Positions 46,419 through 56,495 of a stretch of 64,000 nt of DNA are shown one piece after another (positions within the stretch are counted from its first letter, which is position 1; each line of letters starts with the position of its first letter). The DNA is taken from positions 1,922,001 through 1,986,000 of the forward strand of contig NZ_AP018738.1 of assembly GCF_000974685.2 (NCBI RefSeq), read 5' to 3'. Below the pieces are notes generated by a model. That model saw only the letters and a list, made by a program, of their open reading frames with translations. It made no database searches and was not told the origin of the DNA. The position numbers and the translations under genes were made by a program. The stretch comes from Ferriphaselus amnicola (GTDB taxonomy: Bacteria > Pseudomonadota > Gammaproteobacteria > Burkholderiales > Gallionellaceae).

Positions 46419-46961
46419 ATGTCAAAACCCGCGAAACCCGCCGCCGCAGCTGGTGAAGAGAAACCTAAAAGCAAAAAGATGCTGATCATCATCGTCGCGG
46501 TTCTAGTGCTGGTGATTGGCGGAGCCGCTGCGTTCTTTCTGATGGGAAGCAGCCATCACGAAGAAGAGGAAGAAGCCACGGTCGAACCAGCTTCCCATCC
46601 CGTGTTCGTTTCGATGGAGGCGTTCACTGTCAATCTGCAACGCGAAGAGGGTGACCAATTCCTACAGATCGGCCTGACGCTGAAAGTTATGAATCCCAAG
46701 CTGGAAGAAGAGATCAAAGCCAATCTACCTGAGATTCGCAGCAAGTTGCTGCTATTGCTTTCGAGCAAACGCGCTTCAGAAATTTCCACTCCTGAAGGCA
46801 AGAGGCAACTTGCCAGCGAGATCGTGGAAGAAACCAATGGTGTGATTGGTGCCGGCGAAAGCCACGAAGAGGCTCCTGCCAAGGGCAAAAAGTCTAAGCA
46901 CGCTCCTAAGGCTAAAGAAGGCGTTGAAGACGTCCTATTCACCTCATTCATCATCCAGTAA
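46419..46961 (+). CDS. fliL: Flagellar basal-body-associated protein FliL
   Basis: Single-span membrane protein that supports stator function. The helix is near residues 22-43 (MLIIIVAVLVLVIGGAAAFFLM), followed by an acidic stretch and the FliL domain (FTVNLQREEGDQFLQIGLTLKV). At 180 residues it is a little long because of a Lys/Ala/Glu-rich insert near 145-170 before the final VLFTSFIIQ. It begins after the gap that follows fliK. Confidence 0.93.
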   Translation: MSKPAKPAAAAGEEKPKSKKMLIIIVAVLVLVIGGAAAFFLMGSSHHEEEEEATVEPASHPVFVSMEAFTVNLQREEGDQFLQIGLTLKVMNPKLEEEIKANLPEIRSKLLLLLSSKRASEISTPEGKRQLASEIVEETNGVIGAGESHEEAPAKGKKSKHAPKAKEGVEDVLFTSFIIQ

Positions 46962-46966
46962 CCATC

Positions 46967-47965
46967 ATGGCCAGCGACTTTCTCTCCCAAGACGAAGTTG
47001 ACTCCCTACTCAGGGGAGTCACGGGGGAGTCTGACGATGACAAAAAGTCGGATGATGCACCGGGCGGGGTGCGCTCCTATAATTTAGCGACACAGGAACG
47101 CATCGTGCGTGGGCGGATGCCCACCATGGAAGTCGTGAACGAACGCTTCGCCCGCTTGTTCCGCATCAATCTATTCAACTTCATCCGCCGCACGCCCGAG
47201 ATCTCGGTCGGTCAAGTGCGAGTGCTAAAGTTCAGCGAGTTCATCCGCAACCTTCCGGTACCGGCTAATTTCAATCTCGTACAAGCTAAACCACTACGGG
47301 GTAACGGGCTGATCATTTTCGACCCCAACCTCGTGTTTCAGGTGGTGGACAATATGTTCGGCGGCGATGGGAGCATACACACCCGTGTCGAGGGACGTGA
47401 ATTCACCCAAACCGAGATGCGCATCATCCAGAAACTGCTGGGCGTGGTGTTCGAGTCCTACGAAAAGTCTTGGGAATCGGTCTATAAACTGAAGTTCGAA
47501 TTCGTCCGCTCGGAGATGAATCCACAATTCGTCAACATCGCGACACCCAACGAAGTCGTCGTCGCGACCACTTTCGAGGTCGAGTTTGGTGGTTCGGGAG
47601 GCCCGATCCACTTTTGCTTCCCCTACGCGATGATTGAACCGATCCGCGAGCTGCTGTACAGCTCGATGCAAGGCGACCATCTCATCGCCGACAAACGCTG
47701 GCTACACATGCTGTCCAAGCAGATACAGTCCGCCGATGTTGAGCTCAAAGCCATGCTCGGTCACTCACGCATCACTTTGGGTCAGGTGCTCAAGATGCAA
47801 GCCGGTGATGTGATCTCGCTAGAGGTCGATGAATCCATTCAGGCGATGGTAGGTGAGGTGCCGGTGATGGAATGCAAATACGGGGTTTTCAATGGGCAGT
47901 ACGCCCTGCGGGTAGAGAAAATGCTGACCGGAACAAGTGGTGACAGCAATGGAGAACAATCATGA
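46967..47965 (+). CDS. fliM: Flagellar motor switch protein FliM
   Basis: C-ring protein that receives phosphorylated CheY. The N-terminal CheY-binding segment is visible (FLSQDEVDSLLRGV), then the middle domain and the C-terminal SpoA domain (ADVELKAMLGHSRITLGQVLKMQAGDVISL). 332 residues. It follows fliL by 5 bases and overlaps fliN by 4. Confidence 0.97.
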   Translation: MASDFLSQDEVDSLLRGVTGESDDDKKSDDAPGGVRSYNLATQERIVRGRMPTMEVVNERFARLFRINLFNFIRRTPEISVGQVRVLKFSEFIRNLPVPANFNLVQAKPLRGNGLIIFDPNLVFQVVDNMFGGDGSIHTRVEGREFTQTEMRIIQKLLGVVFESYEKSWESVYKLKFEFVRSEMNPQFVNIATPNEVVVATTFEVEFGGSGGPIHFCFPYAMIEPIRELLYSSMQGDHLIADKRWLHMLSKQIQSADVELKAMLGHSRITLGQVLKMQAGDVISLEVDESIQAMVGEVPVMECKYGVFNGQYALRVEKMLTGTSGDSNGEQS

Positions 47966-48423
47966 ACGACCAAACTAGCGATCAAATCAGTGCCGATGAC
48001 TGGGGTGCGGCGATGGCAGAGCAAGCCGCCGTCACGACCACGGATGACTGGGGCTCAGCCATGGCTGAACAAGCGGCCACGACTCAAGCGGCAGGTCTGT
48101 CTTCAGCCAAACCACACGTCTTCGAAGAATTCGCTGGCAGCGGCACCGCCGCACCATCGCGCAACGATCTGGACATGATTCTCGACATCCCGGTGCAGCT
48201 TACCGTGGAACTCGGTCGCACTAAGATGCCGATCAAGAATCTGTTGCAACTGGCACAAGGCTCAGTGGTCGAGTTGTCGGGCATGGCGGGCGAACCCTTG
48301 GACGTACTCATCAACGGCTTCCTCATCGCTCAGGGCGAGGTAGTGGTGGTGAACGACAAGCTGGGCATCCGCCTGACTGACATCATCACGCCGTCGGAAC
48401 GCTTGCGCCGACTTAATCGCTGA
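47962..48423 (+). CDS. fliN: Flagellar motor switch protein FliN
   Basis: C-ring protein with a SpoA domain (LDIPVQLTVELGRTKMPIKNLLQLAQGSVVEL). 153 residues. The N-terminal region has the DDWGAAMAEQAA segment twice in a row (about residues 11-22 and 27-38), while most relatives I know have it once. The overlap with fliM and the gap of one base to fliO show tight coupling. Confidence 0.95.
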   Translation: MNDQTSDQISADDWGAAMAEQAAVTTTDDWGSAMAEQAATTQAAGLSSAKPHVFEEFAGSGTAAPSRNDLDMILDIPVQLTVELGRTKMPIKNLLQLAQGSVVELSGMAGEPLDVLINGFLIAQGEVVVVNDKLGIRLTDIITPSERLRRLNR

Positions 48424-48424
48424 C

Positions 48425-48871
48425 ATGCTGCGCCTGCTCACGACCTTCGCCGCGCTCAGCTCTCCGCTCATCGCAGCGGCCGAAACCGCCACTCGCCCAG
48501 CCTACGTTCCGCCCGCACCCGCCGCCCTTTCCTCGGGCAGCATCCTGCAAGTGATCTTCAGCCTGTTGCTGGTGCTCGGCGCTATCGTGCTGGTTGGCTG
48601 GCTACTCAAGCGCATCAACCTGCCGCAACAAGGTGGCCGCAATTTACTCAAGGTCGTCAGCGGTGTTGCCGTGGGCCAGCGTGAACGCATCGTACTGGTC
48701 GAGGTCGGCGACACTTGGCTAGTGGTTGGCGTGGCTCCCGGCTCTGTACGCACATTACACACGCTGCCTAAATCGGCCCTACCCGTCGGCGAAGCCTCCG
48801 CACTCGAAGGCGATCAGACCAAGTTCCAGACTTGGCTCAAGCAAGTGATGGAGAAAAAGAATGCGGCTTAG
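48425..48871 (+). CDS. fliO: Flagellar biosynthetic protein FliO
   Basis: Small membrane protein that helps FliP assemble. 148 residues: possible signal sequence (1-20), one membrane helix near 38-60 ([21 protein letters not shown]) and a soluble tail with [33 protein letters not shown], the FliO core. It overlaps fliP by 11 bases. Confidence 0.9.
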   Translation: MLRLLTTFAALSSPLIAAAETATRPAYVPPAPAALSSGSILQVIFSLLLVLGAIVLVGWLLKRINLPQQGGRNLLKVVSGVAVGQRERIVLVEVGDTWLVVGVAPGSVRTLHTLPKSALPVGEASALEGDQTKFQTWLKQVMEKKNAA

Positions 48872-49607
48872 TCGCACACTGTTGTCGGCGCTGCTGCTGT
48901 TGGCTGCGCCACTTGCCTACGCCGCCGAAGCTGGCTTGCCTGCCTTGACCAGCACACCGTCAGCCGGTGGCGGCCAGACGTGGACGCTCAGCCTTCAAAC
49001 GCTGATCCTGATCACCTCGCTGACGTTCTTGCCAGCCATTCTGCTGATGATGACCGGCTTCACTCGCATCATCATCGTGTTGTCGCTATTGCGCTCCGCC
49101 CTCGGCACCCAATCTTCGCCGCCGAATCAAGTGCTGGTGGGATTAGCCCTGTTCTTGACCTTCTTCGTCATGTCGCCCGTATTCGAGAAGATCTACACCG
49201 ACGCATGGGTGCCCTACAGCGAAAGCAAGATCTCGCTGGAACAAGCTTATGATACCGGCAGCGCCCCGCTGAAAGCCTTCATGCTGCGGCAGACACGCGA
49301 GTCCGACCTTGCTCTGTTCGTGAAAGTATCCAACAGCGGCCCACTGGAAAGTCCAGAAACCGTGCCGATGAAGATCCTCGTGCCGGCCTACGTCACCAGC
49401 GAACTCAAGACCGCGTTCCAAATCGGCTTCGTAGTGTTCATCCCCTTCCTCATCATCGACATGGTGGTCGCCAGCGTGCTGATGTCCATGGGTATGATGA
49501 TGGTGTCACCCGCCATCATCGCGCTGCCGTTCAAGATCATGCTGTTCGTACTGGCCGATGGCTGGAGTCTGTTGATCGGCTCGCTGGTGCAGAGTTTTTA
49601 CACCTGA
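48861..49607 (+). CDS. fliP: Flagellar biosynthetic protein FliP
   Basis: Core of the export gate (FliPQR). 248 residues with a cleavable signal peptide ([11 protein letters not shown]) and four later helices. The family stretch [38 protein letters not shown] is intact, as is [29 protein letters not shown]. Confidence 0.97.
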   Translation: MRLSRTLLSALLLLAAPLAYAAEAGLPALTSTPSAGGGQTWTLSLQTLILITSLTFLPAILLMMTGFTRIIIVLSLLRSALGTQSSPPNQVLVGLALFLTFFVMSPVFEKIYTDAWVPYSESKISLEQAYDTGSAPLKAFMLRQTRESDLALFVKVSNSGPLESPETVPMKILVPAYVTSELKTAFQIGFVVFIPFLIIDMVVASVLMSMGMMMVSPAIIALPFKIMLFVLADGWSLLIGSLVQSFYT

Positions 49608-49618
49608 GGTAAGCGGCG

Positions 49619-49888
49619 ATGACCCCAGAAAGTGTAATGACGATAGGTAGGCAGGCGCTGGAACTGACGCTGATGGTGTCCGCCCCACTACTGCTCACCG
49701 CACTCATCGTCGGCCTAGTGGTCAGCATCTTCCAAGCCGCCACGCAGATCAACGAAATGACGCTGTCGTTCATTCCCAAGCTAATTGCGATGTTTTTAGT
49801 GATGATCATCGCGGGGCCGTGGATGATCGGAATGATGACCGACTACATGAAGCGGCTGTTCGAGAGTATCCCTTGGCTGGTAGGATAA
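49619..49888 (+). CDS. fliQ: Flagellar biosynthetic protein FliQ
   Basis: Two-helix export-gate subunit, 89 residues (helices about 15-40 and 52-75; LVVSIFQAATQINEMTLSFIPK in the loop). ATG at 49619. It follows fliP by 11 bases and precedes fliR by 3. Confidence 0.95.
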   Translation: MTPESVMTIGRQALELTLMVSAPLLLTALIVGLVVSIFQAATQINEMTLSFIPKLIAMFLVMIIAGPWMIGMMTDYMKRLFESIPWLVG

Positions 49889-49891
49889 GCC

Positions 49892-50680
49892 GTGATCTCA
49901 TTCACCAGCGCGCAACTGAATTTCTGGATTGCCACTTTCGTGTTCCCACTGGCGCGCATCATGGCCTTCATCGCCACTGCGCCCATCCTCAGCAACCGTC
50001 AGATTCCCAACCGAGTCAAGATCGGCTTCGGCTTCATCCTAACCGTCGCTATCGCGCCCACGCTGAGCATCCCAACTGACATCGAGCCGGGCACTGCTCA
50101 GGGGATATTGGTGCTGTTGATACAGATTCTGGTCGGCGTGGCGATGGGTTTCACCATGCGCCTAGTGTTCACCGCGATCGAAATGGCCGGCGAGATCGCT
50201 GGTTTGCAGATCGGCTTGGGCTTCGCCAGCTTCTACGATCCACAGCGCGCCTCATTCACCCCCATCCTGGCGCAATTCCTTGGAGTAATTGCTGCGCTCA
50301 CCTTCCTGACCATGGACGGCCACCTCTACCTGATCGCCACACTGACCGAAAGCTTCCAAGCTTTCCCGATCTCGGCCACGCCACCGACCGCTAACGCCAT
50401 GCACACCATCGCGCTGTGGGGCGGCAGCATCTTCGTATTCGCCCTGCAACTATCATTGCCAGTGCTGGGTGCGCTACTCATCACCAATCTGGCGATGGGC
50501 ATCCTGTCCCGCAGTGCGCCTCAGGTCAACCTATTCGCTATCGGCTTCCCGATCACATTGACGGTCGGCTTCATCATCATCGCGTTGTCGATGTCCTACT
50601 TCGCCCCGCTCGTCGATCAATTCACCCATAACGGCATCGACACCATGCTGCGCGTAACACGCCAGATGGGAAAACCTTAA
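49892..50680 (+). CDS. fliR: Flagellar biosynthetic protein FliR
   Basis: Export-gate subunit with six hydrophobic segments, 262 residues. It starts with GTG at 49892, right after fliQ. Segments FPLARIMAFIATAPILSNRQIPNRVKIGFGF and RLVFTAIEMAGEIAGLQIGLGFASFYDP match the family. It is the last gene of the run, and flhB does not follow. Convergent with the ccsA-like gene, 7 bases away. Confidence 0.95.
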   Translation: MISFTSAQLNFWIATFVFPLARIMAFIATAPILSNRQIPNRVKIGFGFILTVAIAPTLSIPTDIEPGTAQGILVLLIQILVGVAMGFTMRLVFTAIEMAGEIAGLQIGLGFASFYDPQRASFTPILAQFLGVIAALTFLTMDGHLYLIATLTESFQAFPISATPPTANAMHTIALWGGSIFVFALQLSLPVLGALLITNLAMGILSRSAPQVNLFAIGFPITLTVGFIIIALSMSYFAPLVDQFTHNGIDTMLRVTRQMGKP

Positions 50681-50687
50681 AAAGAGA

Positions 50688-51500
50688 TCAACGGCTCAGT
50701 AGGACTTGCAGCACGAACTGTGTGCCAAGATAAGCCAGCAACAGGAAGGAGAAGCCGCCTACAGTCCAACGGACGGCGGTGCGGCCGCGCCAGCCGTAGA
50801 GGTGGTGACCTACGAGCAGGGCGGCGAACACTGCCCACGACAGCAAGCCGAACACGGTCTTGTGACTGAATTCCCATGGTTTTCCGAATACTTGCTCGGA
50901 GAACATCATGCCGGAAGCCAAGGTAAACGTCAGTACAACGAAGCCGATGCCGATGATACGGAACAACAAGCTTTCCATCACCAACAACGGTGGCAGGTTA
51001 CGTAACAGCGCGGGAAGACTGCCGTGATGCAGACGTTTTTCCACACTGGAGATGATTACAGCGTGCAGCACCGCAATGGTGAGCAGGCTGTAAGCCAGCA
51101 TGGCGGCAGCGATATGCGCCTCGAACGCCAGCGTCACGGTGTATTCGAGCGGGTGCAGCGCAGGGAACAAGGCTGGCAACATCACGCCGATGGCAGCCAG
51201 CGGCAGCACCAATGTCTGCAAGCTACAGATCGGATAGAAGAATCGCGCCACCCAATACACCAGCATGGTCAGCCACAGAATGAGTGAGACGGCATTTGCC
51301 AGCCCGAAGTTGAATTCACCGAGCATACGCAGGCTGTGCGACAGCAGATAACCGTGCGTCAGCAGCGGAACCAGCACCAGATGACCGATGAAGCTGCGAT
51401 TCAGCGCTTCGCCTTCGCCCCGCATCTGCGCACGCCAAAAGAACACCGCCAGCGCGCCATACGACAAAAAAGTGAGCAAATAGAGATGAAGGTTCGACAT
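50688..51500 (-). CDS. CcsA/YpjD-like cytochrome c assembly membrane protein
   Basis: 270 residues with eight hydrophobic segments. The loop with FGKPWEFSHKTVFGLLSWAVFAALLVGHHLYGWRGR matches the CcsA/CcmC-like domain used in haem handling. The gene beside ffh is called ypjD or hemX-like in relatives; a direct role in haem delivery is not shown. Divergent from ffh. Confidence 0.8.
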   Translation of the reverse strand: MSNLHLYLLTFLSYGALAVFFWRAQMRGEGEALNRSFIGHLVLVPLLTHGYLLSHSLRMLGEFNFGLANAVSLILWLTMLVYWVARFFYPICSLQTLVLPLAAIGVMLPALFPALHPLEYTVTLAFEAHIAAAMLAYSLLTIAVLHAVIISSVEKRLHHGSLPALLRNLPPLLVMESLLFRIIGIGFVVLTFTLASGMMFSEQVFGKPWEFSHKTVFGLLSWAVFAALLVGHHLYGWRGRTAVRWTVGGFSFLLLAYLGTQFVLQVLLSR

Positions 51501-51554
51501 TTCAGGTCAGGATGATTAGACTGCGCGGAATTCTACACCATCTCCGAAATCACC

Positions 51555-52904
51555 ATGCTAGACAACCTTACCAGCCGCCTCTCCGGTGTCATCAAGAATC
51601 TGCGCGGACAGGCGCGTTTGAGTGAAGCCAACATCCAGGATGCACTGCGCGAAGTGCGCCTTGCCCTACTGGAAGCTGACGTTGCGCTGCCCGTGGTCAA
51701 AGAGTTGATTGCACAGGTGAAAGAATCCGCGCTCGGGCAAGAAGTCATCGGCAGTCTGTCGCCGGGGCAAGCCTTTATCGGCGTAGTTCACCGCGAACTG
51801 ACCAAGCTGATGGGCGAAGAGAATGCTGGGTTGAACTTCAATACCGTGCCGCCCGCCGTGATCCTGATGGCCGGCCTGCAAGGTGCGGGTAAGACCACGA
51901 CCACCGGCAAGCTGGCTAAACTGCTACGCGACCAGCAGAAGAAGAAAGTACTGCTAGTTAGTTGCGATGTTTATCGCCCAGCTGCGATTGAACAGCTGCG
52001 CACCTTGGGCCAGCAACTGGAGATCGACTTCTTCCCATCCGACCTGAGCCAGAAGCCGGTCGATATCGCCCGCGCCGCCCATGATTGGGCGCGCCGCCAT
52101 TACCACGATGTGCTGATCGTCGATACCGCCGGTCGTCTGGCCATCGACGAAGCGATGATGGACGAGATCAAGCAACTGCACGCTGCACTCAAACCTATCG
52201 AGACGCTGTTCGTAGTGGATGCCATGACTGGTCAGGATGCGGTCAACACCGCCAAGGCCTTCGGTGAGGCGCTGCCACTTACCGGTGTGGTGCTGACCAA
52301 GCTGGACGGCGATGCGCGCGGCGGCGCGGCTTTGTCGGTGCGCCACATCACCGGCAAACCGATTAAGTTCGTCGGTGTCAGCGAGAAGATGACCGGCCTC
52401 GAAGCCTTCCATCCCGAGCGTATGGCATCACGCGTGCTGGGAATGGGCGATGTGCTGTCGCTGATCGAGGAAGCACAACGTGAAGTAGATGTCGAAGAAG
52501 CGCAAAAGCTGGCGAAGAAAGTACAGAGCGGCAAAGGCTTCGACCTCAACGATTTCAAGATGCAGATCGTACAGATGCGCAAGATGGGCGGTATGTCCGC
52601 CATGATGGACAAGCTGCCGGCACAGCTTTCTCAAGCCGCAGCGGGAGCCAAGGTGGATGACAAACAGATCAACCGTATCGAAGGCATCATCAATTCCATG
52701 ACCCCGTTGGAGCGCGCCAAGCCTGAACTGATCAAGGCTTCGCGCAAACGCCGTATCGCGATCGGTGCGGGCGTGCAGGTGATGCACGTCAACCAGCTGC
52801 TCAGCCAGTTCGAGCAGACGCAGAAGATGATGAAGATGTTCAGCAAGGGCGGCATCGCCAAGATGATGCGCGGCATGAAGGGCATGATGCCCGGCATGCG
52901 CTGA
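51555..52904 (+). CDS. ffh: Signal recognition particle protein Ffh
   Basis: GTPase that binds 4.5S RNA and brings ribosomes making membrane proteins to FtsY. 449 residues: N domain, G domain with P-loop GLQGAGKTTTTGKLA (about 105-120), DTAGRLAIDEAMM, TKLDGDARGGAALS, and a methionine-rich M domain at the end (MMKMFSKGGIAKMMRGMKGMMPGMR). Complete. Confidence 0.98.
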   Translation: MLDNLTSRLSGVIKNLRGQARLSEANIQDALREVRLALLEADVALPVVKELIAQVKESALGQEVIGSLSPGQAFIGVVHRELTKLMGEENAGLNFNTVPPAVILMAGLQGAGKTTTTGKLAKLLRDQQKKKVLLVSCDVYRPAAIEQLRTLGQQLEIDFFPSDLSQKPVDIARAAHDWARRHYHDVLIVDTAGRLAIDEAMMDEIKQLHAALKPIETLFVVDAMTGQDAVNTAKAFGEALPLTGVVLTKLDGDARGGAALSVRHITGKPIKFVGVSEKMTGLEAFHPERMASRVLGMGDVLSLIEEAQREVDVEEAQKLAKKVQSGKGFDLNDFKMQIVQMRKMGGMSAMMDKLPAQLSQAAAGAKVDDKQINRIEGIINSMTPLERAKPELIKASRKRRIAIGAGVQVMHVNQLLSQFEQTQKMMKMFSKGGIAKMMRGMKGMMPGMR

Positions 52905-52914
52905 TTGGCGCACT

Positions 52915-53439
52915 TTGAGTCAGGAAAATGAAACCCTCGCGGAGCAGTTAAAAGGCGGTGGCCATGCGCCCCCCCGCCCGTCTCTGCCCAACATCGCCTA
53001 CGCTTGGCTGGGTAGCGCCATCGCCATCGGCCTGCTCGCTTGGCTCACCGAGACGTCACACACCCTATTTATCATGGGCTCGTTCGGAGCGAGTTGCGTG
53101 TTGGTATTCGGTTTTCCGCGGTTTCCGCTGTCGCAACCACGTAATGTCATCGGCGGCCATTTGCTGGCTTCTTTCATAGGCCTACTATTCCTCAAGCTAT
53201 TCGGTCCGACTTGGTGGAGCCTTGCGCTGGCATTGGCCACATTGATTGCGCTAATGCTTTACACCCGCACCGCCCATCCGCCCGGTGGAGCCAACGTACT
53301 TATCGTCATGGCGACACAACCGAACTGGGATTTTCTGTTCACTCCGACATTAGTGGGAGCGGTGATTCTGGTATTGGTTGGTCTAGTCAGCAACAACATC
53401 GGCCATGGACGCAGCTATCCAGCCTACTGGATAGGTTAA
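52915..53439 (+). CDS. HPP family membrane protein
   Basis: 174 residues with four hydrophobic segments. The family motif HPPGGAN is present (about residue 119) along with FGASCVLVFGFPRFPLSQPRNVIGGH. Plant relatives are chloroplast nitrite transporters; the bacterial substrate is uncertain. TTG at 52915 is the only early in-frame start. It follows ffh by 10 bases and converges on the HDOD gene. Confidence 0.85.
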   Translation: MSQENETLAEQLKGGGHAPPRPSLPNIAYAWLGSAIAIGLLAWLTETSHTLFIMGSFGASCVLVFGFPRFPLSQPRNVIGGHLLASFIGLLFLKLFGPTWWSLALALATLIALMLYTRTAHPPGGANVLIVMATQPNWDFLFTPTLVGAVILVLVGLVSNNIGHGRSYPAYWIG

Positions 53440-53460
53440 TCTTGGAAGTACAGACTGGAT

Positions 53461-54309
53461 TCAGTGCGGGCGGGTCAAATCACAAGCCATACCGGCATCG
53501 GCGGCCACCATCGCCATGACCTCATCGGCAGGCATGCGAATTAACTCACCGATATCCTTGTAGTCATCCGGCAATGCGGCATCGTCCCAACCATTCGCAG
53601 AATGGCGCGCCAGATTGACCGCAAGAATGACATTGCGGACGCGCGGCTTGCGAGACTGCTCATCGTCCATCAAGGTCAGTAGCAGTTCCGGCAGATCCCA
53701 AGCCTTCGTCAGCGCATGTTGCAGATCAGCAAGTGCGAACCCGAGCACTTGCTCTTGCACGGCTCGGCTACGCAGCGCTTTATCATGCTGCTGAATGGAG
53801 CGTATCTCCAACATCGCAACCGGCTCATAGCACCACATCAACATCTCAGCTAGGTCATGCAGCAAGGCAGCGATGCGTATCTCTTCGTAGCGCATGTCAT
53901 GCAAATGCACCACTGCCCATTCTCTGGCATAAATCGAAGCACGTTGAGCACGATGAATCACGTGCAGTAACTGAGTCAATGCATCTAGGTGAGTATGAAG
54001 ATCAGCCTCAACCAACGGTGACGCAGGAATTTTGCTAAAGAACACATCCAGCCCCAGCATCATTAGCGCCTGCTCGACCACGATCACATCACTGGTTTGA
54101 CTCCGGTGTTTGTGAGACTGCAGATAGCGCAATAGTTTGACGGTCATCAAAGGGTCGCGGGCAATGACCTCCGCGACACCTCGCGCACTTAGCCTATCGG
54201 GATCCTGCCGCAACGCGAGCAACTCGCGGCCGGTTCGTTTCAGCACAGGAATATCGGCCTTGCTCAAAAAGGCCACCCAATTTTCCAGCCCTTGAATACC
54301 TTGTTGCAT
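53461..54309 (-). CDS. HDOD-domain protein
   Basis: 282 residues. The HDOD core spans about 15-200 (PVLKRTGRELLAL ... AEVIARDPLMTVKLLRYLQSH), a degenerate relative of HD phosphohydrolases, often linked to c-di-GMP or motility signalling. The HD-like element reads IAALLHDLAEMLMW. Target unknown. It lies 75 bases downstream of sdhA on the same strand, in the place where sdhB would be expected. Confidence 0.85.
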   Translation of the reverse strand: MQQGIQGLENWVAFLSKADIPVLKRTGRELLALRQDPDRLSARGVAEVIARDPLMTVKLLRYLQSHKHRSQTSDVIVVEQALMMLGLDVFFSKIPASPLVEADLHTHLDALTQLLHVIHRAQRASIYAREWAVVHLHDMRYEEIRIAALLHDLAEMLMWCYEPVAMLEIRSIQQHDKALRSRAVQEQVLGFALADLQHALTKAWDLPELLLTLMDDEQSRKPRVRNVILAVNLARHSANGWDDAALPDDYKDIGELIRMPADEVMAMVAADAGMACDLTRPH

Positions 54310-54384
54310 GGGATTCTCCCGTGTTGAATCGTGCTACAGATAGCGGCAGAGATAACGCAAAGTTTAGCGCGCCATGGACTTCGC

Positions 54385-56148
54385 TCAATAGACCCGAACC
54401 TTGGGCGGAAAAGAGTCAACGGTCAGCGGCTTCAAGCGCACTGGCTTATAGTCCAGCCGCTGCCCCTCGCTGAAATACAAGGAGTGCCGGAGCCAGCGAT
54501 TGTCATCGCGATCAGGAAAATCTGCGCGGGCGTGCGCCCCGCGACTTTCTTTACGCGCTTCGGCTGAGATCATGGTCGCCTGCGCCACTTCCAGCAAATT
54601 ATCCAGCTCCAGCGCTTCGATACGCGCCGTATTGAACACCCGACTCTTATCCGTGATGAAGGTATTACGCCCACGCTCCACAACCTCACGGATCTTGGTT
54701 ACGCCCTCTCCCAACAGTTCGGGGAAACGAAACACGCCACAATGCGTCTGCATCACGCGGCGCATCTCCGCACCGACATCGGCCACTCGTTCACCACTTT
54801 GCTGACTCTCCATGCGCGCCAAGCGGGCCAAAGGACGATCCGTCGCATCTTGCGGCAATTGTTTGGGGTGCGGGTTGCGCTGCAAGTCTTCAACGATCTG
54901 GCGGGCCGCTGCTCGACCAAATACGATCAGGTCGAGCAGTGAGTTGCAGCCCAGCCGGTTCGCCCCATGCACCGACACGCAGGCGCACTCGCCGATGGCA
55001 TACAAACCCTGCACCACCTCTTCCGGCGCAGTGCCATAAGGCGCGACGACCTGACCGCGATAATTGGTCGGAATGCCGCCCATCATGTAGTGCGCCGTCG
55101 GCACGATGGGAATCGGTGCGCGAGCCGGATCGACATGAGCGAACTTGATGGCGATCTCTCGGATGCCGGGCAAGCGCTGACGAATGACATCCTCGCCGAT
55201 GTGATCGACCTTGAGCAGGATATGATCGGCGTTCGGCCCGCAGCCGCGCCCTTCCTTGATCTCAGTGGCAATGGCGCGCGACACCACATCACGACTCGCC
55301 AAGTCCATCGCCGTTGGCGCATAACGCGGCATGAAGCGTTCACCATCCTTGTTGACTAGATAGCCGCCCTCCCCGCGCACTCCTTCGGTGATCAGCACGC
55401 CCGCACCATATACGCCGGTGGGATGAAACTGGAAGAACTCCATATCTTCAAGCGGAATACCCGCACGTGCAGCCATACCCAAGCCATCGCCTGTGTTGAT
55501 ATAAGCATTGGTACTGGAAGCGAAGATGCGCCCAGCTCCGCCGGTGGCAAGCAAGGTGGCACGCGCCTGGAACAGCGTCACCTCGCCAGTCTCGATCTCC
55601 ATCGCAGTCACGCCGAGCACATCACCGTCTTCGTCACGTACCAGATCAAGCGCCATCCATTCGATGAAGAAATGGGTGTTCGCCTGCACATTGCGCTGAT
55701 AAAGCGTGTGTAGCAAGGCATGACCGGTGCGGTCAGCGGCAGCACAAGCGCGCGGAACCGACTCGCGCCCGAACGCCTGCATGTGTCCACCGAATGGGCG
55801 CTGGTAGATCTTGCCGTTGTCGAGACGGTCGAACGGCATGCCGAAATGCTCCAGCTCGTACACTACCTCAGGCGCCGCGCGGCACATATACTCGATGGCA
55901 TCCTGATCGCCGAGGTAATCCGAACCCTTGACCGTGTCATACATGTGCCACAGCCAATTGTCCTCCTTGACGTTGCCCAACGAGGCTGCGATACCTCCTT
56001 GCGCTGCCACGGTATGCGAACGTGTAGGAAACACTTTGGACAGCACTGCCACTTTTAGCCCAGATTCCGCCAGCGTCAACGCCGCACGCATCCCCGCGCC
56101 CCCTGCGCCTACCACCACCACGTCAAAGGTTCGTTTATTGACTGCCAT
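54385..56148 (-). CDS. sdhA: Succinate dehydrogenase flavoprotein subunit
   Basis: Catalytic subunit that oxidises succinate to fumarate with covalently bound FAD. The FAD-linked histidine is His45 in [10 protein letters not shown]. The GAGGAGM dinucleotide site, [21 protein letters not shown] and the final [11 protein letters not shown] segment are typical. ATG at 56148 (587 residues) overlaps the sdhD stop as TGATG. The order is sdhC-sdhD-sdhA, but no iron-sulfur subunit gene follows. Confidence 0.97.
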   Translation of the reverse strand: MAVNKRTFDVVVVGAGGAGMRAALTLAESGLKVAVLSKVFPTRSHTVAAQGGIAASLGNVKEDNWLWHMYDTVKGSDYLGDQDAIEYMCRAAPEVVYELEHFGMPFDRLDNGKIYQRPFGGHMQAFGRESVPRACAAADRTGHALLHTLYQRNVQANTHFFIEWMALDLVRDEDGDVLGVTAMEIETGEVTLFQARATLLATGGAGRIFASSTNAYINTGDGLGMAARAGIPLEDMEFFQFHPTGVYGAGVLITEGVRGEGGYLVNKDGERFMPRYAPTAMDLASRDVVSRAIATEIKEGRGCGPNADHILLKVDHIGEDVIRQRLPGIREIAIKFAHVDPARAPIPIVPTAHYMMGGIPTNYRGQVVAPYGTAPEEVVQGLYAIGECACVSVHGANRLGCNSLLDLIVFGRAAARQIVEDLQRNPHPKQLPQDATDRPLARLARMESQQSGERVADVGAEMRRVMQTHCGVFRFPELLGEGVTKIREVVERGRNTFITDKSRVFNTARIEALELDNLLEVAQATMISAEARKESRGAHARADFPDRDDNRWLRHSLYFSEGQRLDYKPVRLKPLTVDSFPPKVRVY

Positions 56149-56495
56149 CACATTCCCCACAAAATCTGTACTGACCAGATGGTGTAAAGCACCAACAACA
56201 GCAGCACGACGATATGGATGGTCAGCCGGATGATTGTCGGCTTAACGTAATCCATCACGATGTCGCGCACACCGATCCAAGCGTGGAAATACACGCAGAG
56301 CAGGAACAGCAAGGAGAACGAACGCACGATGTTGCTCGCAAAAAGACCTGTCCAGCCATCGTAGCCAGGATGCGGATGGAGTAATAGCCAGCCACCGATG
56401 CACAGGCTATAGACCGTGATCACCACCGCAGTCACGCGCTGCGCCAGCCAGTCCCGCAAACCGTAATGTGCCCCCGTGACTGTGCGGCTCACCAT
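56148..56495 (-). CDS. sdhD: Succinate dehydrogenase membrane anchor subunit
   Basis: 115 residues, three membrane helices. The [14 protein letters not shown] stretch holds a likely haem histidine and the quinone-facing residues. It overlaps sdhC by 7 bases. Confidence 0.93.
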   Translation of the reverse strand: MVSRTVTGAHYGLRDWLAQRVTAVVITVYSLCIGGWLLLHPHPGYDGWTGLFASNIVRSFSLLFLLCVYFHAWIGVRDIVMDYVKPTIIRLTIHIVVLLLLVLYTIWSVQILWGM

